From Candidatus Nitrosopumilus sp. (GTDB lineage Archaea; Thermoproteota; Nitrososphaeria; Nitrososphaerales; Nitrosopumilaceae), in the NCBI GenBank assembly GCA_028279625.1, contig JANQNM010000090.1, positions 1 to 38,554 on the forward strand: DNA of 38,554 nucleotides, written 5' to 3'. The notes beneath the pieces were generated by a model, which saw only the letters and a program-made list of their open reading frames with translations, was not told the DNA's origin and ran no database searches. How positions within the stretch are numbered: position 1 is the first letter of the stretch; each line of letters starts with the position of its first letter. Of the stretch, positions 16,828-25,390 are shown piece by piece. The translations under genes and the position numbers were made by a program.

Positions 16828-17988
16828 TTAGTTTTTACTTATTTTGATGTGTACTTTTTCACCCTTGGTAGAGTTGTTTTGAAAGACTGTTCGGGTTTTG
16901 TAACCTTGTTTTTGAAGACATCCATTCAAAATTGACACCCATGGTAAGGAATGTCCGCTATTTAGCTTGGATTCAATTGTAATATTCTTAGAATTTGCTT
17001 CAAAGTTCACATGTCCTGAACAAGTAATCTGCAGTACTGCATCCATTATCTCAATGACCTCATCAAGTGATTTTGATTTTAGGGAAATTCCATTTTTTTC
17101 TAATAGTTTGAACATGTCATTTTCTGGTTTTTTTGATATCATCGTTGAATTTAGTATGTATGATAATCCTGACTCGTTTACAGTTCTAATAATTTTGTAA
17201 ATCTCTTGGGCTTCTGCTTTTGTCATGTCTGCTAATGCTTTTGTTTTTGTTGCATTCTTCCAAATATTGGCAAAAACTTTTTCTTGATTTATTCCAAGAA
17301 TTTCTGTTGATGAAAATATTGCTCCCTTACCATTATCGTTGTTTACCATCAAGAGTTCTGTCTCATCAAATATGAAACAATTTTGTGTTATTTCTGATGC
17401 TCTAATTTCAACACCATCGGGAATTGTTCTATATGCTTCAGAACAAATCTGGGATGCTGGTACAATTACTTTGACATCTAAGTTTCTTCTAACAACTGAT
17501 AATAATTGCTCTTTGCATTCAGCAAGCAATCCTAAACCCCATTGGTCTGCCATGATTTTGATTGATGACTTGGAACCTTCAATCATTGTTTGAAGTTGAG
17601 ATAACACATTGTTTGCACTAAGATGAAAATATCTTTTTTCTTCAGAACCTCTGGATTTTCTGCTTTCTTCACTAGCCTTTTTCAAATTTGAGACTAGAGT
17701 ATTCATTGCATTTACTTTATTGATTTGTTCATGAATGATTCCATCAAAAGCATCTTCAGGTGCAATTGCTGTACACATGATAGGTTTGCTTTTAGAAATA
17801 ATTGCTAGTTTTTTATTTTCAAGTTTGAGTAAAGTTGGGTAAATTTTTGTTCTAGGAATTTCTGAATAATATGCTAATTCACTAGCAGAAATGGTTCCTT
17901 TGGAGATTAATGCGACATATGCCTGTGCTTCGTATTTGCTTAATCCAAATTCTTCTAAACTGACCGTTAATGCGTGCTCATTTACCAT
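16828..17988 (-). CDS. TrmB family transcriptional regulator
   Basis: 386-residue archaeal regulator. Residues about 8-80 form a winged helix-turn-helix (LEEFGLSKYEAQAYVALISK, then ISASELAYYSEIPRTKIYPT). Residues about 120-250 look like the TrmB PLD-like middle domain (IKIMADQWGLGLLAECKEQL). A further C-terminal part of about 115 residues is not recognised and could be a sensor. Normal TrmB regulators respond to sugars, but the ligand here is unknown. It is divergent from the cdvB-like/cdvC run, and the shared intergenic region carries a direct repeat and a palindrome, so it may regulate division genes; that is inference. Confidence 0.88.
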   Translation of the reverse strand: MVNEHALTVSLEEFGLSKYEAQAYVALISKGTISASELAYYSEIPRTKIYPTLLKLENKKLAIISKSKPIMCTAIAPEDAFDGIIHEQINKVNAMNTLVSNLKKASEESRKSRGSEEKRYFHLSANNVLSQLQTMIEGSKSSIKIMADQWGLGLLAECKEQLLSVVRRNLDVKVIVPASQICSEAYRTIPDGVEIRASEITQNCFIFDETELLMVNNDNGKGAIFSSTEILGINQEKVFANIWKNATKTKALADMTKAEAQEIYKIIRTVNESGLSYILNSTMISKKPENDMFKLLEKNGISLKSKSLDEVIEIMDAVLQITCSGHVNFEANSKNITIESKLNSGHSLPWVSILNGCLQKQGYKTRTVFQNNSTKGEKVHIKISKN

Positions 17989-18024
17989 GATTATACTTGA
18001 TTTGTTATTAGGTAAAATTGAGAG

Positions 18025-18043
18025 CTAAATTCCTTTGCACAAG
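18025..18043 (+). repeat. Direct repeat copy 1, TrmB-cdv intergenic region
   Basis: CTAAATTCCTTTGCACAAG. Matches the copy at 18094-18112 at 16 of 19 positions, with the difference confined to three central bases. It lies between the divergent TrmB and cdvB-like genes and could be a regulator binding site or a duplicated promoter element. Confidence 0.55.
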
Positions 18044-18080
18044 TACTCAAAAAAATTCAAAATTGTATCTGCAGATAGGT

Positions 18081-18094
18081 GTAACTGTGGTTAC
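18081..18094. promoter_or_regulatory. Palindromic operator candidate
   Basis: GTAAC, TGTG, GTTAC: perfect inverted repeat with five-base arms, just upstream of the cdvB-like gene and touching direct repeat copy 2. Dyad symmetry is expected for binding sites of dimeric winged-helix regulators such as TrmB. Assignment is inference. Confidence 0.4.
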
Positions 18095-18112
18095 TAAATT
18101 CCTTGATACAAG
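18094..18112 (+). repeat. Direct repeat copy 2, TrmB-cdv intergenic region
   Basis: CTAAATTCCTTGATACAAG, 69 bases downstream of copy 1. It overlaps the TTG at 18103, which makes that codon less attractive as the translation start and favours ATG 18148. Confidence 0.55.
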
Positions 18113-18711
18113 GCCCTCATATACAAAATCTTGATCAAAAAATTGGTATGTTGGTCAAATACAATATTGATGACATTGAATGTGGGAATATCTCTCATTC
18201 TGTAACACTTGTTCCTAGATTAGAATATTCTGTAGATCTCTTAGATGAAATTGTAGATGTTTTAGGTAAAGAACGAGTCAATTTAAAAAACTCTAACAAA
18301 CAACTGGCAAGTGATTTTGATGAATCCGATAAAACCCATCATGAAGCATTACAATTAGAAAGAACAATCACCTTTTCATTTGAAATACTAACTCAAATTC
18401 AAAAACAAACAAAAAGAATCTCTGGCATTACCAGTATTCCTGAAGTTTTACCCTCATCAATTCCTATGATTAGGACAATTAGTGCTCAATTATTTGACAT
18501 TGCTCCAAATTGTAGTCAAAAATTATCTGAATTATCTGTACATCTGGGAAGTATCGTACTTGATTCTGCCGCATTAACAAAGGCCAGATTTGATTTTAGT
18601 CAATCTAATGAAGAGTCCTCAACTCTGCTTGATGAAGTAAAATTGATGGTGGACTCTAAAATTAGTAAGCAGTACCCTAATCTTGATTTTTTTAAATTAT
18701 GTAACACTTGA
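18103..18711 (+). CDS. CdvB-like ESCRT-III family protein
   Basis: 202 residues from TTG 18103, or 187 from ATG 18148 (MLVKYNIDDIECGN). It is all-helical with the layout of the Snf7/ESCRT-III core: paired long helices (about residues 35-115), then PMIRTISAQLFDIAPNCSQK, LSELSVHLGSIVLDSA, and a final acidic NEESSTLLDEVKLMVDSKIS with a KQYPNL end. This pattern matches archaeal CdvB proteins, which polymerise at the division site and are removed by CdvC. It lacks a clear C-terminal winged-helix or MIM tail, so it is a paralogue rather than main CdvB. It is first of three genes ending in cdvC, overlapping the next by four bases. Confidence 0.7.
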   Translation: MIQGPHIQNLDQKIGMLVKYNIDDIECGNISHSVTLVPRLEYSVDLLDEIVDVLGKERVNLKNSNKQLASDFDESDKTHHEALQLERTITFSFEILTQIQKQTKRISGITSIPEVLPSSIPMIRTISAQLFDIAPNCSQKLSELSVHLGSIVLDSAALTKARFDFSQSNEESSTLLDEVKLMVDSKISKQYPNLDFFKLCNT

Positions 18712-19199
18712 ACATGATTAACAGTAAACGTGATTTTTCAAAGGATTTAGAACGAATAAAATCAATTTCATCAAAACTAGACAAGAAAATTTCTGAAGCA
18801 AAACCTTCTGATGAGAGCAAAATTGACAAACTGTCTCTTGAAGAACTTCAAGATTTAGATAAAATTGTAGGATTGGCTAATTTCATGCTCACCAAATATC
18901 AAGACAAAAAAGAGATGCGCTCAATTCTCAAGGGGTTTGTTGAGATTATCTCTGATTCTGCAAAATCTCTTGAAGATATTGATGATGAGGTTTCAGAATT
19001 AATTCTAGAGGCTGAAGATTCTATAGGTAAGGTCAAAGACATGCATGTGCATATCTCTGATAAATCTGATTTTAAGAAGAAATATCATAATGGCCCTGAT
19101 TATGATGAACATGAAACAAGTGCAATTAATTTAACCAATATTGCGAGAGAGATTAACACCGTAGAATACCAACAAAATTCTCAAGGACATACTGCGTAG
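18708..19199 (+). CDS. Unknown helical protein between CdvB-like and CdvC
   Basis: 163 residues from TTG 18708 (TTGA overlap with the previous stop) or 161 from ATG 18714. Almost fully helical and charged: DLERIKSISSKLDKKISEAK, then SLEELQDLDKIVGLANFMLT, then SLEDIDDEVSELILEAEDSI. There is a His/Asp-rich segment near residues 115-135. No domain recognised. Position inside a tight run, nine bases before cdvC, suggests a role in the ESCRT division or membrane-remodelling machinery, perhaps as an adaptor. Translationally coupled to the upstream gene. Confidence 0.8.
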   Translation: MNMINSKRDFSKDLERIKSISSKLDKKISEAKPSDESKIDKLSLEELQDLDKIVGLANFMLTKYQDKKEMRSILKGFVEIISDSAKSLEDIDDEVSELILEAEDSIGKVKDMHVHISDKSDFKKKYHNGPDYDEHETSAINLTNIAREINTVEYQQNSQGHTA

Positions 19200-19208
19200 G
19201 TAAGAAAG

Positions 19209-20402
19209 ATGAGTTTAGCCCCCCAAGAATTAGAAAATACTGCTAGCAAATATGCTTCTGAAGCAATCAAGTTTGATTCTCAAGGAGCACGAGGCATGGC
19301 AATTACGCACTATCAACACGCAATAGACTCCCTTGTAAAATTACTACAACTATATCCTAACAGCAAACTTAATCCAATTTACAAAGAAAGATGTAACTCT
19401 TATCATCATAGAATTGAAGCACTGCAACAGGCACATGGTGTTGAGCCTGCAGTAGATCCTAAAGCCTCTGCTGAAGAGCAAAAAAAATCTGTTCAAAGAC
19501 AAGAGGCAGAAAATGACTTTGAAGACCTTGTAATGAAAGAAAAACCTGATGTTACATGGGACCAGGTTATTGGCTTAGAAGATGCAAAATCAGCTTTACG
19601 TGAATCAATTGTTTATCCAACTAAAAGACCAGACTTGTTTCCACTTGGATGGCCAAAAGGAATGCTGCTTTATGGACCACCAGGAACTGGAAAGACCATG
19701 CTTGCAGCTGCAACTGCAAACGAAATGGATGGTTATTTCATCAATGTAGATGCATCATCTATGATGAGCAAATGGCTAGGTGAAGCAGAAAAGAATGTTT
19801 CAAAATTATTTGATATGGCAAGACATTATGCTGAAAAAGAAGGCAAACCAGTAATCTTGTTTGTAGACGAAGTTGACTCTCTTCTAGGTTCTAGAAATAG
19901 TGAGGTTGGCGGAGAAGTAAGAACCAAAAATCAATTCTTAACTGAAATGGATGGAGTTAATGGAAAAGGAAAAGATTTGATGCTTTATGTAATTGGGGCA
20001 ACAAACAAGCCTTGGAGTCTTGATTGGCCATTTTTGAGAAGATTCCAAAAGAGAATCTATGTTTCATTACCAACACAAGAAGCAAGAGAGAACTTGTTCC
20101 AGCAATACACTGCTCCTCTTAGAAAAGATTACAGAGTAAATACTGCAGATTTGGCAAAATTATTTGATGGATACAGCGCAAGTGATATCAAAGACATCTG
20201 TCAAGCAGCACAAATCAAAACAGTTCATGAAATTTTCAATTCTCCAGATTATCACGAACCAGTAGAGGGTGAAGAACCAGTTCAACCAAGAGAACTCACT
20301 ACAGCTGATTTCAAAGAAATCATGGCAAGAAGAAAACCAAGTGTTTCAGTTGAAATGATTCGTGCATATCATAAATGGAGCGAAGAATTCCAAGCACTTT
20401 AG
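19209..20402 (+). CDS. cdvC: CdvC, Vps4-like AAA ATPase
   Basis: ESCRT-disassembling ATPase used in cell division of Thaumarchaeota and Sulfolobales. 397 residues. N-terminal MIT domain about 1-75 (YASEAIKFDSQGARGMAITH, then YQHAIDSLVKLLQLYP), which binds CdvB tails; a charged Gln/Lys/Ala linker at about 80-105; and an AAA domain with Walker A GPPGTGKT at 156-163, Walker B VILFVDEVDSLLG, and the second region of homology with LRRFQKRIYV. The C-terminal helix ends VEMIRAYHKWSEEF, as in Vps4. It is last of the three-gene run with the CdvB-like gene. Confidence 0.95.
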   Translation: MSLAPQELENTASKYASEAIKFDSQGARGMAITHYQHAIDSLVKLLQLYPNSKLNPIYKERCNSYHHRIEALQQAHGVEPAVDPKASAEEQKKSVQRQEAENDFEDLVMKEKPDVTWDQVIGLEDAKSALRESIVYPTKRPDLFPLGWPKGMLLYGPPGTGKTMLAAATANEMDGYFINVDASSMMSKWLGEAEKNVSKLFDMARHYAEKEGKPVILFVDEVDSLLGSRNSEVGGEVRTKNQFLTEMDGVNGKGKDLMLYVIGATNKPWSLDWPFLRRFQKRIYVSLPTQEARENLFQQYTAPLRKDYRVNTADLAKLFDGYSASDIKDICQAAQIKTVHEIFNSPDYHEPVEGEEPVQPRELTTADFKEIMARRKPSVSVEMIRAYHKWSEEFQAL

Positions 20403-20443
20403 AATTCAGCGATCAGATTTTTAAAATTTCATTTCTCCAAAAA

Positions 20444-20451
20444 CTTAAATT
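20444..20451 (+). promoter_or_regulatory. TATA box for carA
   Basis: CTTAAATT. A leaderless transcript would begin around 20473-20477, well upstream of the first ATG at 20611, which shows the gene starts earlier than that ATG. Confidence 0.5.
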
Positions 20452-20481
20452 CACATTCTTGCGGACTTTACGAGGGTCACT

Positions 20482-21621
20482 ATAACTACAAAGAAATCAA
20501 TCCACGCAAACAAGCATGGAAAGCTGATCTTTGATGATGGTACTGTTCTTGATGGCGAAGGTTTTGGTTATTCAACAACTGTTTTTGGTGAAATTGTATT
20601 CAATACTGGAATGGTAGGGTATACTGAAGCACTAACTGATCCATCTTACAAAGGTCAAATTCTTACACTAACTTATCCTCTAGTTGGCAATTATGGTGTT
20701 CCCGATCCAAAAATTGTTGATGAAGATAGTATTCCAAAATACTTTGAGGCAGATAAGATTCAAGCTAGAGGTCTTGTAGTCCATGAACTATCTCATACTG
20801 CAAGTCATTGGAATCTATCAATGACTTTAGATGAATGGATGTATAATGAAAAAATTCCTGGAATCGCTGGAATTGATACTAGATCAGTAACTAAAAAACT
20901 TCGAAGCAGTGGCGTCATGATGGCTGCCCTTGTTGTTTCAGATGAAGAAATTGATGTTGAAAAAGTGAAAAAGGAACTTTCTGAGGCTACAAATTACAAT
21001 TCAGAGCAGTTTATGGATTCAGTTTCAACCAAAGAAGAGAAAATCTATGGCAGTGATGAGCCAACAGTAGTTGTTATTGATACTGGTGCAAAGTTTGCAA
21101 TTTTACGAAATGTACGAGATATTGGTTACAAGGCAGTCCTAGTTCCATGGGATACTTCATATGAAAAAATAATGTCTTATAATCCAAAAGGAATTGTTCT
21201 AAGCAGTGGACCTGGTGATCCACAAAACTGTCCTGCAACAATTGAGACAACTAAAAAATTAATTGAAAATGATATTCCTACACTTGGAATTTGTTTAGGA
21301 GCTCAAATTATTGGCATTGCAGGAAAAACTGAAACTTACAAACTAAAATATGGACACAGAGGACAAAACAAACCTTGTGTTAACTTGGAAAATAATCAAG
21401 TTTATGTTACAAGTCAGAATCATGGTTATGGAATAAAACCTGAATCACTTGAAAAATCTGATTTTAATTTATGGTTTACAAATGCTGATGACAAAACAGT
21501 AGAAGGAATAAAACACAAATCAAAAAAATGTATTGCAGTTCAATTTCATCCTGAAGCTGCACCAGGTCCTTATGATTGCAAATTTGTCTTTGAAGAACTA
21601 AAACAACTAATGGAGAAATAA
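20482..21621 (+). CDS. carA: Carbamoyl-phosphate synthase small (glutaminase) subunit
   Basis: Hydrolyses glutamine and channels ammonia to CarB for carbamoyl phosphate (pyrimidines and arginine). The conserved N-terminal sequence GKLIFDDGTVLDGEGFG is encoded from 20518, yet from the in-frame stop at 20446 to ATG 20611 there is no ATG, GTG or TTG in frame. I place the start at ATA 20482 (379 residues, normal length); ATC, ATT, GTC or CTG are alternatives, as is a sequencing error. Class I amidotransferase domain: nucleophile Cys at 21292-21294 in LGICLGAQ (usually GHQ), and QFHPEAAPGP with the His and Glu. It overlaps nothing and is two bases before carB. Confidence 0.9.
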   Translation: MTTKKSIHANKHGKLIFDDGTVLDGEGFGYSTTVFGEIVFNTGMVGYTEALTDPSYKGQILTLTYPLVGNYGVPDPKIVDEDSIPKYFEADKIQARGLVVHELSHTASHWNLSMTLDEWMYNEKIPGIAGIDTRSVTKKLRSSGVMMAALVVSDEEIDVEKVKKELSEATNYNSEQFMDSVSTKEEKIYGSDEPTVVVIDTGAKFAILRNVRDIGYKAVLVPWDTSYEKIMSYNPKGIVLSSGPGDPQNCPATIETTKKLIENDIPTLGICLGAQIIGIAGKTETYKLKYGHRGQNKPCVNLENNQVYVTSQNHGYGIKPESLEKSDFNLWFTNADDKTVEGIKHKSKKCIAVQFHPEAAPGPYDCKFVFEELKQLMEK

Positions 21622-21623
21622 AA

Positions 21624-24600
21624 ATGCCAAAAAACGAATCACTAAACAAAATTCTTGTCCTTGGTAGTGGCGCCATAAAAATTGGTGAAGCTGGTGAGTT
21701 TGATTATTCTGGAAGTCAATGTCTAAAAGCAATTCATGAAGATGGACTCAAAAGTGTCTTGATAAATCCAAACATTGCAACTATACAAACTGATACAAGA
21801 TTTGCTGACCAAGTGTATCTTCTCCCAGTAAATCCACAATACGTTGAATCCATTGTTGAAAAAGAAAGACCTGATGGAATCATGTTGGCATATGGTGGTC
21901 AGACTGCACTGAATTGTGGTGTCAAACTAGAAGAAGCTGGAATTTTGCAAAAATATGGTGTCAAAGTTCTTGGAACTCAGGTTCAAGGCATCAAAAACAC
22001 TGAGGATAGGCAGCTCTTCAAAGACCAAATGACTGAGGCAGGCGTACCTGTTCTCAAGAGCAAAACTGTGACTAATTTTGATGATGCAAAGAAGACCGCC
22101 GAAGAACTAGGCTATCCTGTCATCATTAGAGTGGCATATACTCTGGGTGGTAGAGGTGGAGGAATTGCTCACAATGAGATTGAATTACATGAAATTGTTG
22201 AACGTGGTCTTAACGCAAGTCTTGTTGGCCAAGTCCTAATTGAGGAATACATTGGCCATTGGAAACAAATCGAATATGAAGTAATGCAAGATTATGATGG
22301 CAACAACGTAATTGTTTGTAATATGGAAAATGTTCTTTCAATGAAGGTACATACTGGTGATAATATTGTAGTTGCACCATCTCAGACAATTAACAATCAT
22401 GAATATCACATGTTGCGTTCAGCAGCTTTGCGTGCAACAAAACATGTTGGAATTGTTGGTGAATGTAATATTCAATATGCATTAGATGCAGATTCAGATA
22501 GATATGTGGCAATAGAAATTAATCCGCGCCTTTCTCGCTCTTCTGCTCTTGCAAGTAAAGCAACAGGTTATCCCCTTGCATACATGTCTGCAAAGATTGG
22601 ATTGGGTTATAGTTTACCTGAACTTGTAAATAGAATTACAAAAAGCACAACTGCTTGTTTTGAACCCTCACTTGATTACATTGTTTGTAAACATCCAAGA
22701 TGGGACTTTTCAAAGTTTGATCAAGTTAATCGAAAACTTGGAGTAACAATGAAATCTGTTGGAGAAGTCATGGCAGTTGGACGAACATTTGAAGAATCAT
22801 TACAAAAAGCAATCAGAATGCTTGACATCGGAAACGATGGACTTGTGCTAAATCGTTCAAACGGTAAAAAATACAATGAAGAAGAGATTGAAGAAAAACT
22901 CTCACACCATGATGATCAAATTCTATACAATGTAGCAATTGCCCTAAAAATGGGAATCTCATCTGATAGAATTTACAAACTTTCATCAATAGATCCTTGG
23001 TTCATTCAAAAGATACAAAACATTGTTGATGCTGAAGCAAAACTCAAAGAATCAGAGTTGAATGAATCTCTGATGTGGGAAACCAAAAAACTTGGATTCT
23101 CAGATAAACAGATTGCTCGTGTAAAGGAGAAAACTCCTGATGAAATACGTGAAATACGCAAGAAATTAGGCGTGATTCCCTCTGTCAAGCAGATTGATAC
23201 TCTTGCAGCCGAATGGCCAGCAGTAACAAATTATCTGTATCTGACATATGGTGGATATTCTCATGATATTGAAATCCCAAAAGATGACCAGGGAATTGTA
23301 GTAGTTGGTGCTGGCCCTTACAGAATAGGAAGTAGTGTCGAGTTTGATTGGGGAACTGTAAACATGGTTTGGGGTCTGCAAGAAAATGGTGAAAAGAATG
23401 TCTCAGTCGTCAATTGCAATCCTGAAACAGTATCAACTGATTATGATATTTGTACAAGACTATACTTTGAGGAACTAACCCAAGAAAGATTACTTGACAT
23501 TACAGACTTTGAGAATCCAAAAGGTGTCATTACTTGCGTTGGAGGACAAACTGCAAACAATTTGACTCCTGGACTAGCTGAACGTGGAATCAATATTTTG
23601 GGAACATCAGCTCATGATGTAGATAGAGCTGAAGACCGTTCAAAATTTAGTGCTGAATTAGATAAACTACACATTGGTCAACCAAGATGGCAAGCATTCT
23701 CTAATCTTAATGAGGCAAAATCATTTGCACAAGAAGTTGGTTTCCCAGTTATAGTTAGACCATCTTATGTTTTGTCTGGAGCTGCAATGAAAGTTGTATG
23801 GTCTCAAGATGAACTAAAAACATATGTTAAAGAGGCAACTGATGTATCGCCTGATCATCCAGTTGTAATCTCAAAATTCATGTTAAATTCTCTAGAAGTT
23901 GATGTTGATGGAATTAGTAATGGCAAAGAAGTAATTATTGGAGCAATTGTTGAGCACATTGATAGTGCAGGCGTTCACTCTGGTGATGCAATGATGTGTA
24001 TTCCTCCATGGAGATTAAGCAACAAAATAATTGAGACAATTACTGATTATACTAAACGAATAGCTTTGACCTTTAATGTCAAAGGACCATTTAATCTACA
24101 GTTCCTGATTAATGATGACCATGTCTATGTCATAGAGCTTAACATCCGTGCATCACGTTCAATGCCTTTTGTCTCAAAACTGGTTAAAACCAACTTGATT
24201 TCCTTGGCATCCAAGGCTATTTTGGACAAACCCCTGCCTAAAATCCCAGAAAACAAGTGGCAGAAAATCCATAATTACGGAATCAAGGTTCCGCAATTTT
24301 CATTCATGCAGTTAGATGGTGCAGACATTGCATTGGGAGTTGAGATGCAATCAACGGGTGAAGCTGCTTGCTTTGGTACTAGCTTCTATGATGCACTATC
24401 AAAGGGACTGACTTCAGTTGGATACAAACTACCTAAAACAGGAACTGCTGTAGTTACTGTTGGAGGAACAGAGAACAAAGAGAAGTTGTTATCCTCTATT
24501 GCAAAACTAAAACAACTTGGTTTCAAGATTATGGCAACAGAGCATACTGCAGAATTCTTTGAAGAAAAACTTGGAGGAATAGAAATTGTTCACAAGATTT

Positions 24601-24866
24601 CAGAACCTGGGCGTCAACCAAACATTGCTGATTTGCTTTATGAAAGAAAGATTGACTTTATCATAAACATTCCAAGTACTTCTACAATAGAAAAGTACGT
24701 TGGAATGCTTGATGATGAATATCAAATTAGAAGAAAAGCAATTGAGCTTGGAATTCCTGTTTTGACTACACTAGAGCTTGCTGACTCATTTGTCAAGACA
24801 TTAGAGTGGCGTAAAAACAATCAAACTACAACTGACCCAATAGAGCCATACGATAAGATAGAATAA
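21624..24866 (+). CDS. carB: Carbamoyl-phosphate synthase large subunit
   Basis: Makes carbamoyl phosphate from bicarbonate, ammonia and two ATP. 1080 residues, full length. Two homologous ATP-grasp halves: first about 1-400 (GSGAIKIGEAGEFDYSGSQ, TLGGRGGGIAHN, EINPRLSRSSALASKATGYP), second about 555-930 (GAGPYRIGSSVEFDWGTVN, PSYVLSGAAMKVV, ELNIRASRSMPFVSK). The C-terminal about 140 residues form the allosteric MGS-like domain (AVVTVGGTENKEKL, NIPSTSTIEK). It directly follows carA and so is translated with it. Confidence 0.98.
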   Translation: MPKNESLNKILVLGSGAIKIGEAGEFDYSGSQCLKAIHEDGLKSVLINPNIATIQTDTRFADQVYLLPVNPQYVESIVEKERPDGIMLAYGGQTALNCGVKLEEAGILQKYGVKVLGTQVQGIKNTEDRQLFKDQMTEAGVPVLKSKTVTNFDDAKKTAEELGYPVIIRVAYTLGGRGGGIAHNEIELHEIVERGLNASLVGQVLIEEYIGHWKQIEYEVMQDYDGNNVIVCNMENVLSMKVHTGDNIVVAPSQTINNHEYHMLRSAALRATKHVGIVGECNIQYALDADSDRYVAIEINPRLSRSSALASKATGYPLAYMSAKIGLGYSLPELVNRITKSTTACFEPSLDYIVCKHPRWDFSKFDQVNRKLGVTMKSVGEVMAVGRTFEESLQKAIRMLDIGNDGLVLNRSNGKKYNEEEIEEKLSHHDDQILYNVAIALKMGISSDRIYKLSSIDPWFIQKIQNIVDAEAKLKESELNESLMWETKKLGFSDKQIARVKEKTPDEIREIRKKLGVIPSVKQIDTLAAEWPAVTNYLYLTYGGYSHDIEIPKDDQGIVVVGAGPYRIGSSVEFDWGTVNMVWGLQENGEKNVSVVNCNPETVSTDYDICTRLYFEELTQERLLDITDFENPKGVITCVGGQTANNLTPGLAERGINILGTSAHDVDRAEDRSKFSAELDKLHIGQPRWQAFSNLNEAKSFAQEVGFPVIVRPSYVLSGAAMKVVWSQDELKTYVKEATDVSPDHPVVISKFMLNSLEVDVDGISNGKEVIIGAIVEHIDSAGVHSGDAMMCIPPWRLSNKIIETITDYTKRIALTFNVKGPFNLQFLINDDHVYVIELNIRASRSMPFVSKLVKTNLISLASKAILDKPLPKIPENKWQKIHNYGIKVPQFSFMQLDGADIALGVEMQSTGEAACFGTSFYDALSKGLTSVGYKLPKTGTAVVTVGGTENKEKLLSSIAKLKQLGFKIMATEHTAEFFEEKLGGIEIVHKISEPGRQPNIADLLYERKIDFIINIPSTSTIEKYVGMLDDEYQIRRKAIELGIPVLTTLELADSFVKTLEWRKNNQTTTDPIEPYDKIE

Positions 24867-24905
24867 TTCTAAAAAACATAAACGATACCATCTGAATTAA
24901 AAATT

Positions 24906-25355
24906 ATGGCAAAAAAGTTCTCTGATGATGAACTAGATGAGATTCTAAATAGAATTGACAAGTTTGAAACAGATGGTATACGCTATGTCTATCTCAAAGA
25001 CGAAGTAAAGAAGAATTTTATTAAAATCAAGATTGCCGAATTCAAACTCAAAGATATTCTGGTATTTTTAGATGAAAACAGTCTCGTTCAGAGAATTCCT
25101 TTTGATGACAAGCCTGGATTTCATGATCTGACTTTGTATCGAATAACTGAGAAAGGAAAAGAACTCTTGGAGAATTTTACTAGGACTCCTGATGATGATT
25201 GGAAGAAGAACAGTTATCCTGCAACTGTGATTTGTCAGAACTGTGGATATTCCTATTCTGTTAGAATTGCGTATTCAGAAACTGTAAAGACTTGGGCAAA
25301 ATCCCAGAGATGCCCCAACTGTGCACAGAAAGGCACTTTTGTCACCTTGATGTAA
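24906..25355 (+). CDS. Winged-helix and zinc-ribbon protein
   Basis: 149 residues. The N-terminal about 85 residues look like a winged helix (ELDEILNRIDKFETDGIRYV... LYRITEKGKELLENF). The C-terminal part is a zinc ribbon with CQNC and CPNC pairs about 33 residues apart. This is a common archaeal DNA- or RNA-binding layout; a transcription factor is likely but targets are unknown. It lies 39 bases after carB with an AT-rich spacer, so it may be co-transcribed or have its own promoter. Confidence 0.75.
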   Translation: MAKKFSDDELDEILNRIDKFETDGIRYVYLKDEVKKNFIKIKIAEFKLKDILVFLDENSLVQRIPFDDKPGFHDLTLYRITEKGKELLENFTRTPDDDWKKNSYPATVICQNCGYSYSVRIAYSETVKTWAKSQRCPNCAQKGTFVTLM

Positions 25356-25390
25356 TTGTCAAAAACCCTGATGATACTCAATTGTGCATT

